From Nitrosopumilus sp. Nsub (lineage in GTDB: Archaea; Thermoproteota; Nitrososphaeria; Nitrososphaerales; Nitrosopumilaceae): a stretch of DNA of 64,000 bases. Positions within the stretch are counted from its first letter, which is position 1. Each line of letters begins with the position of its first letter. The translations under genes and the position numbers were made by a program. The stretch is taken from contig NZ_LQMW01000023.1 in the NCBI RefSeq assembly GCF_001541925.1, positions 36,940 through 100,939 on the forward strand. Direction: 5' to 3'. Below, piece by piece: positions 1 through 8,236 of this stretch. The notes below the pieces were generated by a model. It did no database searches, had not been told where the DNA came from, and saw nothing but the letters and a program-made list of their open reading frames with translations.

Positions 1-1
1 A

Positions 2-664
2 TTTGGAACCGATGAATACCAAAGATGGGATACAGCAAAATGTCCAGTCTTAATTAAATTGGTCAGAGTCAAAACACAATTTCCGCATGTTGGATTCTTA
101 GATATTGATGCAATTGATGCACTAAAAAAATATCTCAAATACCGATATGAGTTGACAGGAAAAGTAATGACTGTAGATCAACCTTTGTTTGTTACCCAAC
201 GCAAAAATGCACTTAATGCAAAACAGATCTCAAACATTGTTCGAAGACTAGCAAAGGATTCAGGAATACAAAGACAACTCAAAGGATATGTCCGAAAGGT
301 ACGATATGAAAAAGGCTCTCATGAATTAAGAGATTTGTTGGATTCAACCCTTGACGTATGTGGGGTAACTCCATTTTTATCTGAACATGTAATCGGACAC
401 AAACAAAGTAGTTACAAAAAACAACATATCTTGTATCCTGAAAAATTACGAGAAGATTTCAAAAAGGCATCACATGCCATCAATATTTTCTCAAACATAA
501 CATCCTACATGAAAGAAGGTGGTTTAGATTCTGAGACAAAAGCAAAGGTGCAGAAACTAATGAACTACTATGAAAAACGAGAAGCAGAAGATTCAGAAAA
601 TAAACGACAACTATTCTCTGATGGGTTTGAAAAAGCAATTGATGTACCTAGTTTCAAAAACTAG
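2..664 (+). CDS. Tyrosine recombinase (phage integrase family), 5' end outside window
   Basis: Site-specific DNA strand exchange by a tyrosine recombinase is the likely role. The frame is open from base 2, so the N-terminal part lies outside the window; a TTG at 59 is not a convincing start. Counting from that TTG, the C-terminal catalytic box shows H88-E-L-R91, then H110-x2-G-H114, and candidate nucleophiles Y119 or Y126, in the order HxxR, (H/W)xxGH, Tyr known for the family. The first catalytic Arg would lie in the missing part or early in this part. A charged tail follows. The two hairpins downstream could be related sites. The family call is firm; whether it is an element integrase or a resident Xer-like protein cannot be told from this fragment. 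Confidence 0.8.
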   Translation, partial: FGTDEYQRWDTAKCPVLIKLVRVKTQFPHVGFLDIDAIDALKKYLKYRYELTGKVMTVDQPLFVTQRKNALNAKQISNIVRRLAKDSGIQRQLKGYVRKVRYEKGSHELRDLLDSTLDVCGVTPFLSEHVIGHKQSSYKKQHILYPEKLREDFKKASHAINIFSNITSYMKEGGLDSETKAKVQKLMNYYEKREAEDSENKRQLFSDGFEKAIDVPSFKN

Positions 665-762
665 GACTCACACTATTTTTCTAAAAGAAGAAATTATTCT
701 CAAAGAAGAAGAGATCAAAAGAAGAAGAAAAGTACAATTTGTTCATGGTCTTTAAATGCAAA

Positions 763-849
763 ATGACTCCATTATACTTTATGAAAACTGAATCTAATGT
801 AACATGGGAAGATTTGCAAGGATTGTCATTTTTAATCACAGAAGAATAA
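763..849 (+). CDS. Possible 28-residue micro-ORF
   Basis: A short ORF beginning MTPLYFMKTE and ending LITEE follows the recombinase by about 100 bases and ends 36 bases before the first hairpin. Its composition (Trp, Asp, Glu, aliphatics) is protein-like, but nothing is recognised and no ribosome-binding site is seen. Chance occurrence is quite possible in DNA this AT-rich. Confidence 0.2.
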   Translation: MTPLYFMKTESNVTWEDLQGLSFLITEE

Positions 850-885
850 ATCTGTTAAATGGACCGCACTTTGCACCAGAAATTT

Positions 886-909
886 CTAAGGGTCTACACG
901 AACCCTTAG
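886..909. repeat. Hairpin copy 1 of a twin inverted repeat
   Basis: Arms CTAAGGGT (886-893) and ACCCTTAG (902-909) enclose an 8-base loop. The same arms recur 130 bases downstream. It lies after the recombinase gene and could be a terminator-like structure or a protein-binding site. Confidence 0.7.
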
Positions 910-1015
910 GCGTTTGTTGTTATGATGTGCAGTAAACATTTGTCAAAGTATGGTTAATTGCACCATACATCCATGCAGAGTATGACTCATTTCTAGTTCA
1001 AATTTTTACAAAGTT

Positions 1016-1039
1016 CTAAGGGTTCACAGGAACCCTTAG
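1016..1039. repeat. Hairpin copy 2 of a twin inverted repeat
   Basis: Arms CTAAGGGTTC (1016-1025) and GAACCCTTAG (1030-1039) are perfectly complementary over 10 bp around a 4-base loop. Copy 1 has the same outer 8 bp. Two near-identical G-rich palindromes in AT-rich non-coding DNA are unlikely by chance. Confidence 0.75.
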
Positions 1040-1203
1040 AGGATTATTTTGAAGATACCTTTCAAATTGACTCCATTTTAACAAAAGAGATTCATTTTTT
1101 ATCAAAAATCACCTATTTCGTGCGTAATTTTTTTACATTAGTATGGTAAGAAAGTATAACGGATTTAGAACATGTGCCTCTTTGCCCTTTTGCTGTAGTA
1201 TAA

Positions 1204-1356
1204 CCTGAAAAGTATAACCTGTATGCTGTTGATAAAAAATTATTTCATGCAAAAAAAGACTCTAGTTTCAAAAGCAACTACGATTTTTTGGGGAGATTTA
1301 TTTCAAAAGGCAAAACTGTTATGGAATCACGTTCATCAAAAGTAAAACTGTTATAA
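1204..1356 (+). pseudogene. Startless protein-like frame, possible gene remnant
   Basis: Fifty sense codons run from just after a TAA to a TAA with no ATG, GTG or TTG start at the front. The translation begins PEKYNLYAVDKKLF and ends ESRSSKVKLL; its composition looks like real protein. No family is recognised. It may be the 3' remnant of a lost gene, or a chance open frame. Confidence 0.25.
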
Positions 1357-1601
1357 TATTTGATGAATAATTTTGAATTAAAACAAATTTCAACTTATTG
1401 ATACGTAATTGTTTTATGATTTAAAATCATAATAATATTGTAGGAATCGCCCCTGCACAAGTACGAAAAACATTCTTGACATGAATTTTGGGGAACATGT
1501 GTCCCCAATTTTATTAATTTTAATATGTAATACTATTGCACAAAAATAATACCGTGAATGCTTTATATTATTTTTTTTCAAAAATTTTATTTTTTGATAA
1601 T

Positions 1602-1841
1602 TTAACACTGTTTATTGATTGCCATTAATGTCATGGTTGAACGAACATTTTTGATATTTCTAATTGTACTGATAATATTTTGTCTTAATTCCTCATGTTG
1701 TTCACATTCTAAATTTGCTAAAACATCATAAGCTCCAAATACTCCTTGAACAGATTTCACACATTCGATATTTTTTAAATCTTCTAAAACTTGAATTTCT
1801 GAACCCAATTCACAATTTATCAACACAAATGCTTTATTCAT
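1602..1841 (-). CDS. Stand-alone Lrp/AsnC ligand-binding (RAM) domain protein
   Basis: This 79-residue protein has the beta-alpha-beta-beta-alpha-beta pattern of the AsnC_trans_reg (RAM) domain and no DNA-binding domain. It starts AFVLINCELGSEIQVLEDL, then has a GVFGAYDVL strand-turn typical of the effector-binding face. Such single-domain RAM proteins are known in archaea; they assemble into oligomers and are thought to bind amino acids or modulate full-length Lrp regulators. The ligand cannot be told. A fragment of a second RAM gene lies at 2436 and a RAM pair at 32917-33437. The ATG start is supported by the conserved first strand beginning within five residues. Confidence 0.85.
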   Translation of the reverse strand: MNKAFVLINCELGSEIQVLEDLKNIECVKSVQGVFGAYDVLANLECEQHEELRQNIISTIRNIKNVRSTMTLMAINKQC

Positions 1842-2004
1842 AACTAAATTTCTCCAAAAATAGATTCACAATAAAATTAGATAAAAATTATATTTTAATT
1901 GAAATAGAAAAATTCTTAATATTTGTTAATTTTAATAATACTTATCAACACAAATGTTTATTATTTAAAGAATCATTTAAGTAATATTTTGTCATAAACT
2001 TATT

Positions 2005-2400
2005 GTGACTTCTTTTGAAAATCTATTAACAAAAATTATGAATTCAGATGTGAATATCAGACATAGCATAATTACCGATATTGAAGGAAAAATATTGACA
2101 ACTAATCACAGGGATGGAATTACAAATTATCTATCTCAAGAGGAAACTGAGGCATCCCTTCAAAGAGCAGCTACTGCATGGAAAGCTAGAAAACAATTAA
2201 GTCAAAAAATTGGAATTGGATTATATGCTGTTGCTGCATTTGAAAAAATTACTAGAATTACTTTTCCCTTAGGTGATGAAAATTTAATTTTTGTTAGTAT
2301 GGGATCTGATACAGTTAGAATGGATCTTCATGAAGGAGGTCAAAAACAAATAATCGAACATGTCTTAAACATATTAAGTCGTGATCCTACAAAAGAATAG
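2005..2400 (+). CDS. Hypothetical protein, paralogue of the 31974 gene (roadblock-like layout)
   Basis: A 131-residue soluble protein with a GTG start. It shares a pattern with the protein at 31974-32357: NIR(H/Y), a hydrophobic strand, G(K/R)xL, a middle helix with basic residues, then two strands and a C-terminal helix. That alternation is compatible with a roadblock/longin-type or profilin-like fold, and small proteins of this kind are expanded in Thaumarchaeota; this fold suggestion is inference. It is transcribed away from the RAM gene at 1602, with about 160 bases of very AT-rich divergent promoter DNA between them. No catalytic motif is visible. Confidence 0.6.
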   Translation: MTSFENLLTKIMNSDVNIRHSIITDIEGKILTTNHRDGITNYLSQEETEASLQRAATAWKARKQLSQKIGIGLYAVAAFEKITRITFPLGDENLIFVSMGSDTVRMDLHEGGQKQIIEHVLNILSRDPTKE

Positions 2401-2435
2401 TCTAATTATTGTAAATTCTAGATTGCAAATTTATT

Positions 2436-2525
2436 TTGAACATTCTGTCATATGTTCTCATTACTTGTCATCCTGGTTCTGAACCAGATGTGATCTCTGA
2501 GATTAGTTCCATTACCAGTTCTAAA
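2436..2525 (+). pseudogene. Remnant of a RAM-domain (Lrp/AsnC ligand-binding) gene
   Basis: Starting at a TTG, the frame reads MNILSYVLITCHPGSEPDVI, which matches the first beta strand and helix of a RAM domain (compare AFVLINCELGSEIQVLEDL at 1841). After about 30 codons the similarity stops, and the frame continues only as the antisense of the convergent UspA gene. The rest of the domain is missing. It is best read as the truncated 5' end of a lost RAM gene. Confidence 0.5.
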
Positions 2526-2563
2526 TCCGTGATTTTTGTTTCAAATTCAAGTTCAGAAGAATC

Positions 2564-3025
2564 TCAAGAATCTAACAATAAGACAGGACATTTTCCAATT
2601 TCCACAATTTTTCTTGAAACACTGCCTAGAGATAAAAGTCTCTTAATTCCTGACAGTTTTTTTCTTTTTGCCATTACAATTAGATCAAAATGATGATTTT
2701 TAATATATTTTGTAATGACTTCATCTGCATATCCTGTCATTACTTTGTATTTGATGTTGACGTTTTTTGATTTATAAAATTCTGTTTTTCTTTCCATTTC
2801 TTTTTTTCTATTAATCAATGATTGTTTTGCAGCTTTTTTAAACTCCCTTACCAATGCCTTGCTTTCTGTTCCAGATAATGCAAATGTTGGTGGTCTTTGC
2901 AATGATTCTACAACATGTAAAATTAAAATTTCTGATGAATCATATTTTGCAATATGTACTGCATGTTTGAGTGCTTTATCGCCTGCAGAAGTACCTGCAT
3001 GAGGAACTAAAATTTTTTTGTACAT
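2564..3025 (-). CDS. UspA-type universal stress protein with degenerate nucleotide site
   Basis: A 153-residue UspA-family protein (Rossmann-like alpha/beta, usually a homodimer). I chose the internal ATG at 3025 because YKKILVPHAG is the canonical first strand; the frame upstream adds only ten unlikely residues. Family members that bind ATP carry an early Asp (LVxxDGS) and G-2x-G-9x-G(S/T). Here the Asp position is His/Ala (LVPHAG) and the first glycines are missing: the region reads AKRKKLSGIKRLLSLGSVS, keeping only the final GS. It is therefore probably a non-ATP-binding type, unlike the four other UspA proteins here. It is divergent from the Hsp20 gene. Confidence 0.85.
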   Translation of the reverse strand: MYKKILVPHAGTSAGDKALKHAVHIAKYDSSEILILHVVESLQRPPTFALSGTESKALVREFKKAAKQSLINRKKEMERKTEFYKSKNVNIKYKVMTGYADEVITKYIKNHHFDLIVMAKRKKLSGIKRLLSLGSVSRKIVEIGKCPVLLLDS

Positions 3026-3136
3026 AATTTGTTTTAGATAAATGAAGTATTTCAAGATTCAAGACATTTTCTTTATTGATATTCACATATGAATATTGCA
3101 TAACTTTGTTAAATATTATTTTTACAAATGTAAGTT

Positions 3137-3625
3137 ATGGTTACGAAGCGAACACCTGAAAAAATATCAAATAATGCTTCTCCTTGGTACGCAAATTGGG
3201 GTGATCTTGAAAAAGTATTTGATGATTTTAGAAGTGATCTTGAAAGATCGTTTACTTCGTTTCCATCAATCCATGTTCCACAAATAGTACAAACTACTCA
3301 AAATTCATGTGATGTAATTGATGAAGGCAATCATTACAAAGTAATCATGAACATGCCTGGAGTTGAAAAAAAAGACATTAAGCTTAACGTGACTGATAAT
3401 TCAATTGAGGTATCTGCAGAACACAAAGAAGAATCTAAAGAAAAAAAGAAGAACTATCTGAGAAAAGAACGTAATCATGTGTCTTATTATAGAACTCTTC
3501 CTTTTTCTGAAAAAATAGTTTCTGGAAAAACAAATGCAAAACTTACAAATGGAATTTTAGAAATTCACATACCAAAACTAAAACCATCAAAAAAACAAAA
3601 CAAAAGATCTATATCAATACGATAA
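3137..3625 (+). CDS. Small heat shock protein, Hsp20/alpha-crystallin family
   Basis: An ATP-independent holdase chaperone of 162 residues. The alpha-crystallin domain spans roughly residues 50-150, with the signature MNMPGVEKKDIKLNV and the strand region LTNGILEIHIPK. A C-terminal ISI matches the I-x-I motif that docks into neighbouring subunits of the oligomer. The N-terminal region (WYANWGDLEKVFDDF) is a typical variable arm. The start ATG is preceded by an AT-rich promoter shared with the divergent UspA gene at 3025, consistent with stress control, which is inference. Confidence 0.93.
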   Translation: MVTKRTPEKISNNASPWYANWGDLEKVFDDFRSDLERSFTSFPSIHVPQIVQTTQNSCDVIDEGNHYKVIMNMPGVEKKDIKLNVTDNSIEVSAEHKEESKEKKKNYLRKERNHVSYYRTLPFSEKIVSGKTNAKLTNGILEIHIPKLKPSKKQNKRSISIR

Positions 3626-3636
3626 AATCCAAAAAC

Positions 3637-4632
3637 ATGTATTTTCTAATTATATTTTCAATGTGCGTTATTTTATTTTCAATTCCTATTGTATATGCAG
3701 AGGAATACTTGGTAGACATTCCCTTTGGGGCATATAATCCAGAATTAAATACGCCTGCAGAAGTGTGGTATGACCCTCCACAAATGTTCATTACAGTGGG
3801 AGATGCAATAACTTGGCATAATGGGGATAGAGAAGGACACACAGTTACTAGTGGAGAGAGTTCTGGAAGATTTGGTTGGATGAACAATAACGATTTTGGA
3901 AAACCTGATGGAGTTTTTGATAGTGGTTTATTCAAACCAGGGGAATCTTGGAAATATCAATTTGATGAATCTGGTGTTTTTTCTTATTATTGCACAATTC
4001 ATCCTTGGATGGAAGCAGTTGTCATTGTAGAAAAAGAAATTCCAAATTTCCCTCATGATGCGACAGGCAAACAATTGGAATTTCCTCTTTTACAATATAC
4101 TCCAGATAGAAATATTGAAGTAAATTTAACGTGGGATCCTCCTGTAATTAGAACTCACGAAAAAGTTCAATTCGTATATCAGTTCTATGATCCTGATACA
4201 AACTCTAATCTTGCAAAAATGAAATATGATTTTATAATATTTCAAAATGGAGAAAAGATTTTTCATGATGAAGGTTTGAGTCAAATTGGAGGAGATTATC
4301 GAAATTTCATTTTTGATGATTCAGGCTCAATTGTTATTCGAATTCAAAAAATTCATTCATCTTCTATTCTTGCAGAAGAGGGTGTTACAGTTCGTGGAAA
4401 TATTCATAATAATGAACAAAGATCCGTAGATTTTACTACAGTAGTATATGATAATCCTGAAAAAACTAATCATGAAATTTATCATACAAAACCTGCTCAA
4501 AGACTTGAAATTTACTATGAATTAATGATATTCATGATTTTTATTCCAGCTGTTTTGTTTATTGCAGCATTACTTTGGTTAAAGAAAAAACCAAATTTTT
4601 CACAAAGCACACCAGGTGCGGTGAAAATTTAA
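3637..4632 (+). CDS. Membrane-anchored plastocyanin-like copper protein
   Basis: A 331-residue exported blue-copper (type 1) protein. Residues 1-21 form a signal peptide ending VYAEE. The cupredoxin domain (about 25-133) has ligands H68 (REGHTV), C119, H122 and M125 (CTIHPWM), the full His-Cys-His-Met set. A second beta-rich domain (about 150-285) follows, then a transmembrane helix near 305-327 and a basic cytoplasmic tail. Multiple plastocyanin-like proteins are a hallmark of ammonia-oxidising archaea, where they are thought to carry electrons at the outer membrane face. The start is 11 bases after the hsp20 stop, but the two may be independently transcribed. Confidence 0.9.
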   Translation: MYFLIIFSMCVILFSIPIVYAEEYLVDIPFGAYNPELNTPAEVWYDPPQMFITVGDAITWHNGDREGHTVTSGESSGRFGWMNNNDFGKPDGVFDSGLFKPGESWKYQFDESGVFSYYCTIHPWMEAVVIVEKEIPNFPHDATGKQLEFPLLQYTPDRNIEVNLTWDPPVIRTHEKVQFVYQFYDPDTNSNLAKMKYDFIIFQNGEKIFHDEGLSQIGGDYRNFIFDDSGSIVIRIQKIHSSSILAEEGVTVRGNIHNNEQRSVDFTTVVYDNPEKTNHEIYHTKPAQRLEIYYELMIFMIFIPAVLFIAALLWLKKKPNFSQSTPGAVKI

Positions 4633-4889
4633 AATAATGTCAAAAATATGTTTACATGGCACATCATTAGTTAAATCCGACATATTGTCTTGAATTTAAT
4701 TTGAGGTATTTCTTCAATTTTTAATATGATTTCAGTAGCCATAAAGAAGATTCTTTTAGATTGTAGTAAATAACAAAAACAATTTTCAATAATGCATTTT
4801 ACTTTTAATAATGTTAATTAAATTATAATTCCATTAAAATCATGAAACAAGTTAATTTCATATCCAAAAATATGTAATTAAAAATAAAA

Positions 4890-5219
4890 TCAGTTGTTGA
4901 GTATCAACTCTACTTCTATATTTCCATCTCGAAATACGCTTTGAATTCCTCTGACTTTACTTTTGTATAGGAATAATTTTTTTCCATCATCAGTAATAAT
5001 TCCAGATATTTTAAGCAATTTGTGATCGTGTAATAATTGAATTTTTCTGTATGCTGTACTCATTGGAATTTGAGTTTCTCTAGTAATTTCCATTACTGAT
5101 TTTGGCTTATGTGTTATTGATTCAATTATGGTTCTACAATATTTATCAGATAAAATACCAAGTAAATTATTTTTTTGATCTGTTTCTACAATTTTGAATG
5201 TGTGATGAAATGTTTGCAT
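4890..5219 (-). CDS. Winged-helix transcriptional regulator (ArsR-like)
   Basis: A roughly 109-residue DNA-binding protein. The helix-turn-helix lies in SVMEITRETQIPMSTAYRKI, followed by LHDHKLLKISGIITDDGKK, the recognition helix and wing. Residues before it (ILSDKYCRTIIESI) match the first helices of ArsR-like or HTH_20 domains. No metal-binding Cys cluster is obvious. I chose ATG 5219 over the upstream ATG at 5267, because a TATA-like TTATAT lies about 25 bases before it, as expected for a leaderless archaeal mRNA. It is divergent from the symporter at 5476 and could control it; this is inference from position. Confidence 0.75.
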   Translation of the reverse strand: MQTFHHTFKIVETDQKNNLLGILSDKYCRTIIESITHKPKSVMEITRETQIPMSTAYRKIQLLHDHKLLKISGIITDDGKKLFLYKSKVRGIQSVFRDGNIEVELILNN

Positions 5220-5475
5220 AAATAATATTGGACATATTTTGATATAATGACTAAGACTACGTTGCAATGCAATGCACTTCTTGAAATGAATGTATGAGAA
5301 TCAAATTTTAGAGTATTTGGATAAAATTGGACATAATTATTTGTTCATCCATTTTTGTATGATGTGCGAAATGTATACTTAAAAATCTCAACAGAAATGT
5401 TAAAAAAACTAAATCAAGATTTTCACCTCGGAGAACGTGACTACTTTTTTTATCTTCTAAAACACATCATAAAGG

Positions 5476-6795
5476 ATGGTGGAGATAAGATCTTTTACAC
5501 AATCTATTCCTCAGATAAAATATCTCATAAAGAAGAAACTTTGGGCACAGGTTCTGTTTGCATTGTTTGTTGGATTATTAGTTGGTCTTGTATTGGGACC
5601 AGAAACAGGATGGGTTGAAAAAGAGACTGCTGAAACAATAACTGATTGGTTATCCATTCCTGCCAATTTGTTTTTAAAAGTTATTCAGATGATCATAGTT
5701 CCGCTAATTTTTGCATCAATAATCCGAGGTTTGACATCTTCAGGTAGTTTAGAACAATTACAAAAGATTGGATTAGGAGCTGCAGTATATTTTGTAATAA
5801 CCACTGCAATTGCACTTACAATTGGCATAATTATTGCAACTACGATAGAACCTGGCAATTTTATTGATAGTGACTTGATTAAAGAAAGTTTTGGGATTGA
5901 AGATTTAGAACCAGTTGAGAGTTATAATCTTTCGATTCATGACATTCCTCAAAGTATAGTGGGTTTGGTTCCAAGCAATCCACTTTCCTCGTTTATGTCT
6001 GGTGAAATGTTAAGCATAATCATTTTTGCGTTAATTGTAGGGGTTGCAATGATCACATTACCAACTAAAAGCTCAAGACCAATTCTTGATTTGTTGGAAT
6101 CCATTCAAGATTTTACAATGAAGGTAGTGTCTTGGGCAATGCGTCTTGCACCATTTGCAGCATTTGGTCTTATGGCAGGAATAATATCAAAAGTTGGACT
6201 TTCTGCATTAGCAGGGCTTGGCGCATACATGGCAACAGTAGTTGCAGGTCTTTTTATCATGATGATGGTATACATCATAATCATCAAGTTTTTTGCAAAA
6301 AGACCCTTGTCCTCTACTTTGTCAACAATAAAGGAACCTCAACTCTTAGCATTTTCAACATCTAGTTCTGCAGCAACAATGCCAGTATCAATTAAAACTG
6401 CAGAAGAAAAGTTAAAGGTCAAACCAAAGGTTTCTCAATTTATCATTCCCCTCGGAGCCACAATTAACATGGATGGTACTGCAATGTATCAGATAATTGC
6501 AGTATTTTTCTTGGCTCAACTCTTTGATGTTAATCTAAGCTTTACAACAATAATTCTAATTGCATTGACTTCTCTTGCAGCATCAATAGGAGCTCCATCT
6601 GCTCCGGGAACTGGAATTGTAATACTTTCAACAATTCTAATTGCTGCTGGACTTCCTGCAATAGGTGTTGTTTTACTTTTGGGAGTAGACAGAATACTGG
6701 ATATGACTAGAACTATGGTAAATGTTACAGGTGATCTTACTGCTTGCATGTTCTTCAATAAAAGAATAAAAAATGAGTCACCTGAAGAACAATAA
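5476..6795 (+). CDS. Sodium/proton-coupled aspartate/glutamate symporter (DAACS family)
   Basis: A 439-residue integral membrane transporter of the dicarboxylate/amino acid:cation symporter (GltPh-like) family with eight transmembrane segments and two hairpins. Hairpin 1 carries TSSSAATMP, TM7 has INMDGTAMYQ, hairpin 2 has GAPSAPGTG, and TM8 has DRILDMTRTMVNVTGD. In GltPh the corresponding Asp, Arg and Asn of TM8 bind substrate; the preserved D..R...N pattern favours acidic amino acids over neutral ones. The last motif matches GltPh closely. The length is usual. It probably imports aspartate or glutamate from seawater for nitrogen or carbon; the exact substrate is inference. Confidence 0.93.
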   Translation: MVEIRSFTQSIPQIKYLIKKKLWAQVLFALFVGLLVGLVLGPETGWVEKETAETITDWLSIPANLFLKVIQMIIVPLIFASIIRGLTSSGSLEQLQKIGLGAAVYFVITTAIALTIGIIIATTIEPGNFIDSDLIKESFGIEDLEPVESYNLSIHDIPQSIVGLVPSNPLSSFMSGEMLSIIIFALIVGVAMITLPTKSSRPILDLLESIQDFTMKVVSWAMRLAPFAAFGLMAGIISKVGLSALAGLGAYMATVVAGLFIMMMVYIIIIKFFAKRPLSSTLSTIKEPQLLAFSTSSSAATMPVSIKTAEEKLKVKPKVSQFIIPLGATINMDGTAMYQIIAVFFLAQLFDVNLSFTTIILIALTSLAASIGAPSAPGTGIVILSTILIAAGLPAIGVVLLLGVDRILDMTRTMVNVTGDLTACMFFNKRIKNESPEEQ

Positions 6796-7117
6796 TGAAA
6801 TCATTTTAGAGATATAGTATTTTTGGGAGAGTTTGGTTCACAGACCAATAGTCGTATTACAAGCATTGATTTGAGATAAATTGCTTATTGTTAAATGAAA
6901 ATTAATCCCAAAGTAGGCTTTTCTTGAGATATATTTCTGATGAAAGAATGTGGATTTTGATTAAAAACTAGAACTAAGAAATGTCATTTAATTCTGTTTT
7001 TTCACATTATAAAGATAAATTTGGAAAATTTCTTTATATGCAATAATTTTTTGCAATCCTGTTTGGCAGATTTACTTTTTGTACGCCATATGCTATTTTT
7101 TAACAAATTCTAAACTA
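6796..7117. other. Intergenic stretch, nothing recognised
   Basis: About 320 bases between the convergent symporter and UspA genes. No ORF with protein-like composition and no strong inverted repeat was noticed. Confidence 0.5.
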
Positions 7118-7546
7118 TCATTTTATGACTAGTACTGGTTTTTTGGATTTATGCATTACATAGTTTGATACACTTCCAAAAAATAATTCTTTTGCGGCGC
7201 CTATTCCTCTTGCACCAATTACTATAATATCAATTTTATTTTTAGGATTGTTTGCAAATTTTACAATATCATAACCTGGATCTCCTGATATCATTTTTCC
7301 ATTCAGTTTAATCCCTTTTTTTTCTGCACGAGTTTTTGCAGAAGCTAGTAATTTTTTTATTTCTGAGGATTTGTCAAAATTCATAAATCCCAACGGATGA
7401 AAAGCATAGATGTCTGGTATGGGTTTTATAGATAATGCTGTAATTGTTCCGTGTGATTGTTTGGCTAAATCAATTCCCATGTCTAACCCTCTCAAAGAGT
7501 TTTTTGAACCATCTAATGCAACAAGAATTTTTTTAATCTTTGTCAT
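7118..7546 (-). CDS. UspA-type universal stress protein (ATP-binding motif intact)
   Basis: A 142-residue UspA-family protein. The first strand KKILVALDGSKNSLRGLD carries the conserved Asp, and the C-terminal loop GARGIGAAKELFFGSVSNYV is a complete G-2x-G-9x-G-S nucleotide motif, so ATP binding is likely. The C-terminal strand reads PVLVIK. It is very similar to the protein at 9548, with the same C-terminal loop, so the two are recent paralogues. It lies divergently next to a CBS-domain protein (7661); both families sense adenine nucleotides, suggesting an energy-status module. No specific partner is known. Confidence 0.92.
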   Translation of the reverse strand: MTKIKKILVALDGSKNSLRGLDMGIDLAKQSHGTITALSIKPIPDIYAFHPLGFMNFDKSSEIKKLLASAKTRAEKKGIKLNGKMISGDPGYDIVKFANNPKNKIDIIVIGARGIGAAKELFFGSVSNYVMHKSKKPVLVIK

Positions 7547-7660
7547 ATGGTAATTAATTTCAAGAATTTAAAGTAAAAATGTTTTATCAATTATCAAAAT
7601 TGATTGCCACTAATGATAATTTAGAACCCTTATCATATAATTAAAAAATATTTGTAATTT

Positions 7661-8038
7661 ATGAAAATGATTGCAAATGATATCATGAATGAAAATGTAG
7701 TGTTCACTGAAAAAACAAATTGGATACAAGAAGTTGCAGAAAAAATGAATACACTAAATGTCAGTTATGTCATAATAGTTGACAAAACCAAACCAATAGG
7801 AATTGTAACTGAAAAAGATTTTGCTGCCAAAATTATTTCTAAAGGACAACCATTATTTACTGAAATTCATGAGATAATGTCATCGCCACTAATTACTGTT
7901 AGTCCAGAAAAAACAATACATGACATTATAGAAATAATGAAAAAGAGAGAAATTCATAAACTGCCAGTTCAGAAAAATGGAAAAATTATTGGCATGATCA
8001 CTGCAATAGATATTGTAAAAAATTCTTCTTCAGGTTAA
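7661..8038 (+). CDS. CBS-domain pair protein
   Basis: A 125-residue protein made almost entirely of two CBS motifs (about 8-60 and 70-122), which fold together as a Bateman module that binds AMP, ATP or similar ligands. Motif hallmarks are VIIVDKTKPIGIVTEKDF in the first and HKLPVQKNGKIIGMITAID in the second. No enzyme or DNA-binding domain is attached. It is divergent from the UspA gene at 7546, sharing about 115 bases of promoter DNA, which suggests common control. Confidence 0.9.
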   Translation: MKMIANDIMNENVVFTEKTNWIQEVAEKMNTLNVSYVIIVDKTKPIGIVTEKDFAAKIISKGQPLFTEIHEIMSSPLITVSPEKTIHDIIEIMKKREIHKLPVQKNGKIIGMITAIDIVKNSSSG

Positions 8039-8044
8039 AGCAAA

Positions 8045-8236
8045 TTAAAGTACAAAATATGGTTCAAATATTTTTGAGAAATATGCCTGATTTTCCATAA
8101 AACAAATTGATTTTATAAAAAAAATTCTAGGAGAAATATTTGCCAAGTTATTTTTATCTGCTGTTCCTACTGAAATAATCCCTTGGGAATCAATAAATTT
8201 TTTAATTTTAGAAGAAATTTTCCTGATATTTGAAAT
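8045..8236 (-). pseudogene. Fragment of a pyridoxamine-phosphate-oxidase-like (split-barrel) gene
   Basis: The reverse-strand frame includes KKFIDSQGIISVGTADKNN and then NISPRIFFI, which is the characteristic first part of the PNPOx-like flavin/heme split-barrel family. The frame ends after about 63 codons, whereas family members run 120-200 residues. There is no canonical start codon, since the frame runs in from just behind the UspA stop at 8236. It is best read as a decayed gene, truncated at both ends. Confidence 0.45.

Larger units (their letters stand above)
665..1601. other. Long non-coding stretch with repeats and gene debris
   Basis: No convincing full gene is seen in about 940 bases. 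The stretch contains the two hairpins at 886 and 1016, short direct repeats of AGTATAACCTG (around 1196 and 1211) with a related AGTATAACGG near 1152, two copies of AAAACTGTTAT (around 1313 and 1342), and a startless protein-like frame at 1204-1356. This looks like decayed accessory DNA next to a recombinase gene. Confidence 0.6.

Noticed and set aside
570..755. ORF of 61 codons on the plus strand
   Set aside because: Overlaps the recombinase in another frame and becomes a run of charged residues from AG-rich repeats; no family pattern.
1414..1608. ORF of 64 codons on the minus strand
   Set aside because: Overlaps the front region downstream of the RAM gene, low-complexity AT composition and no protein-like pattern.
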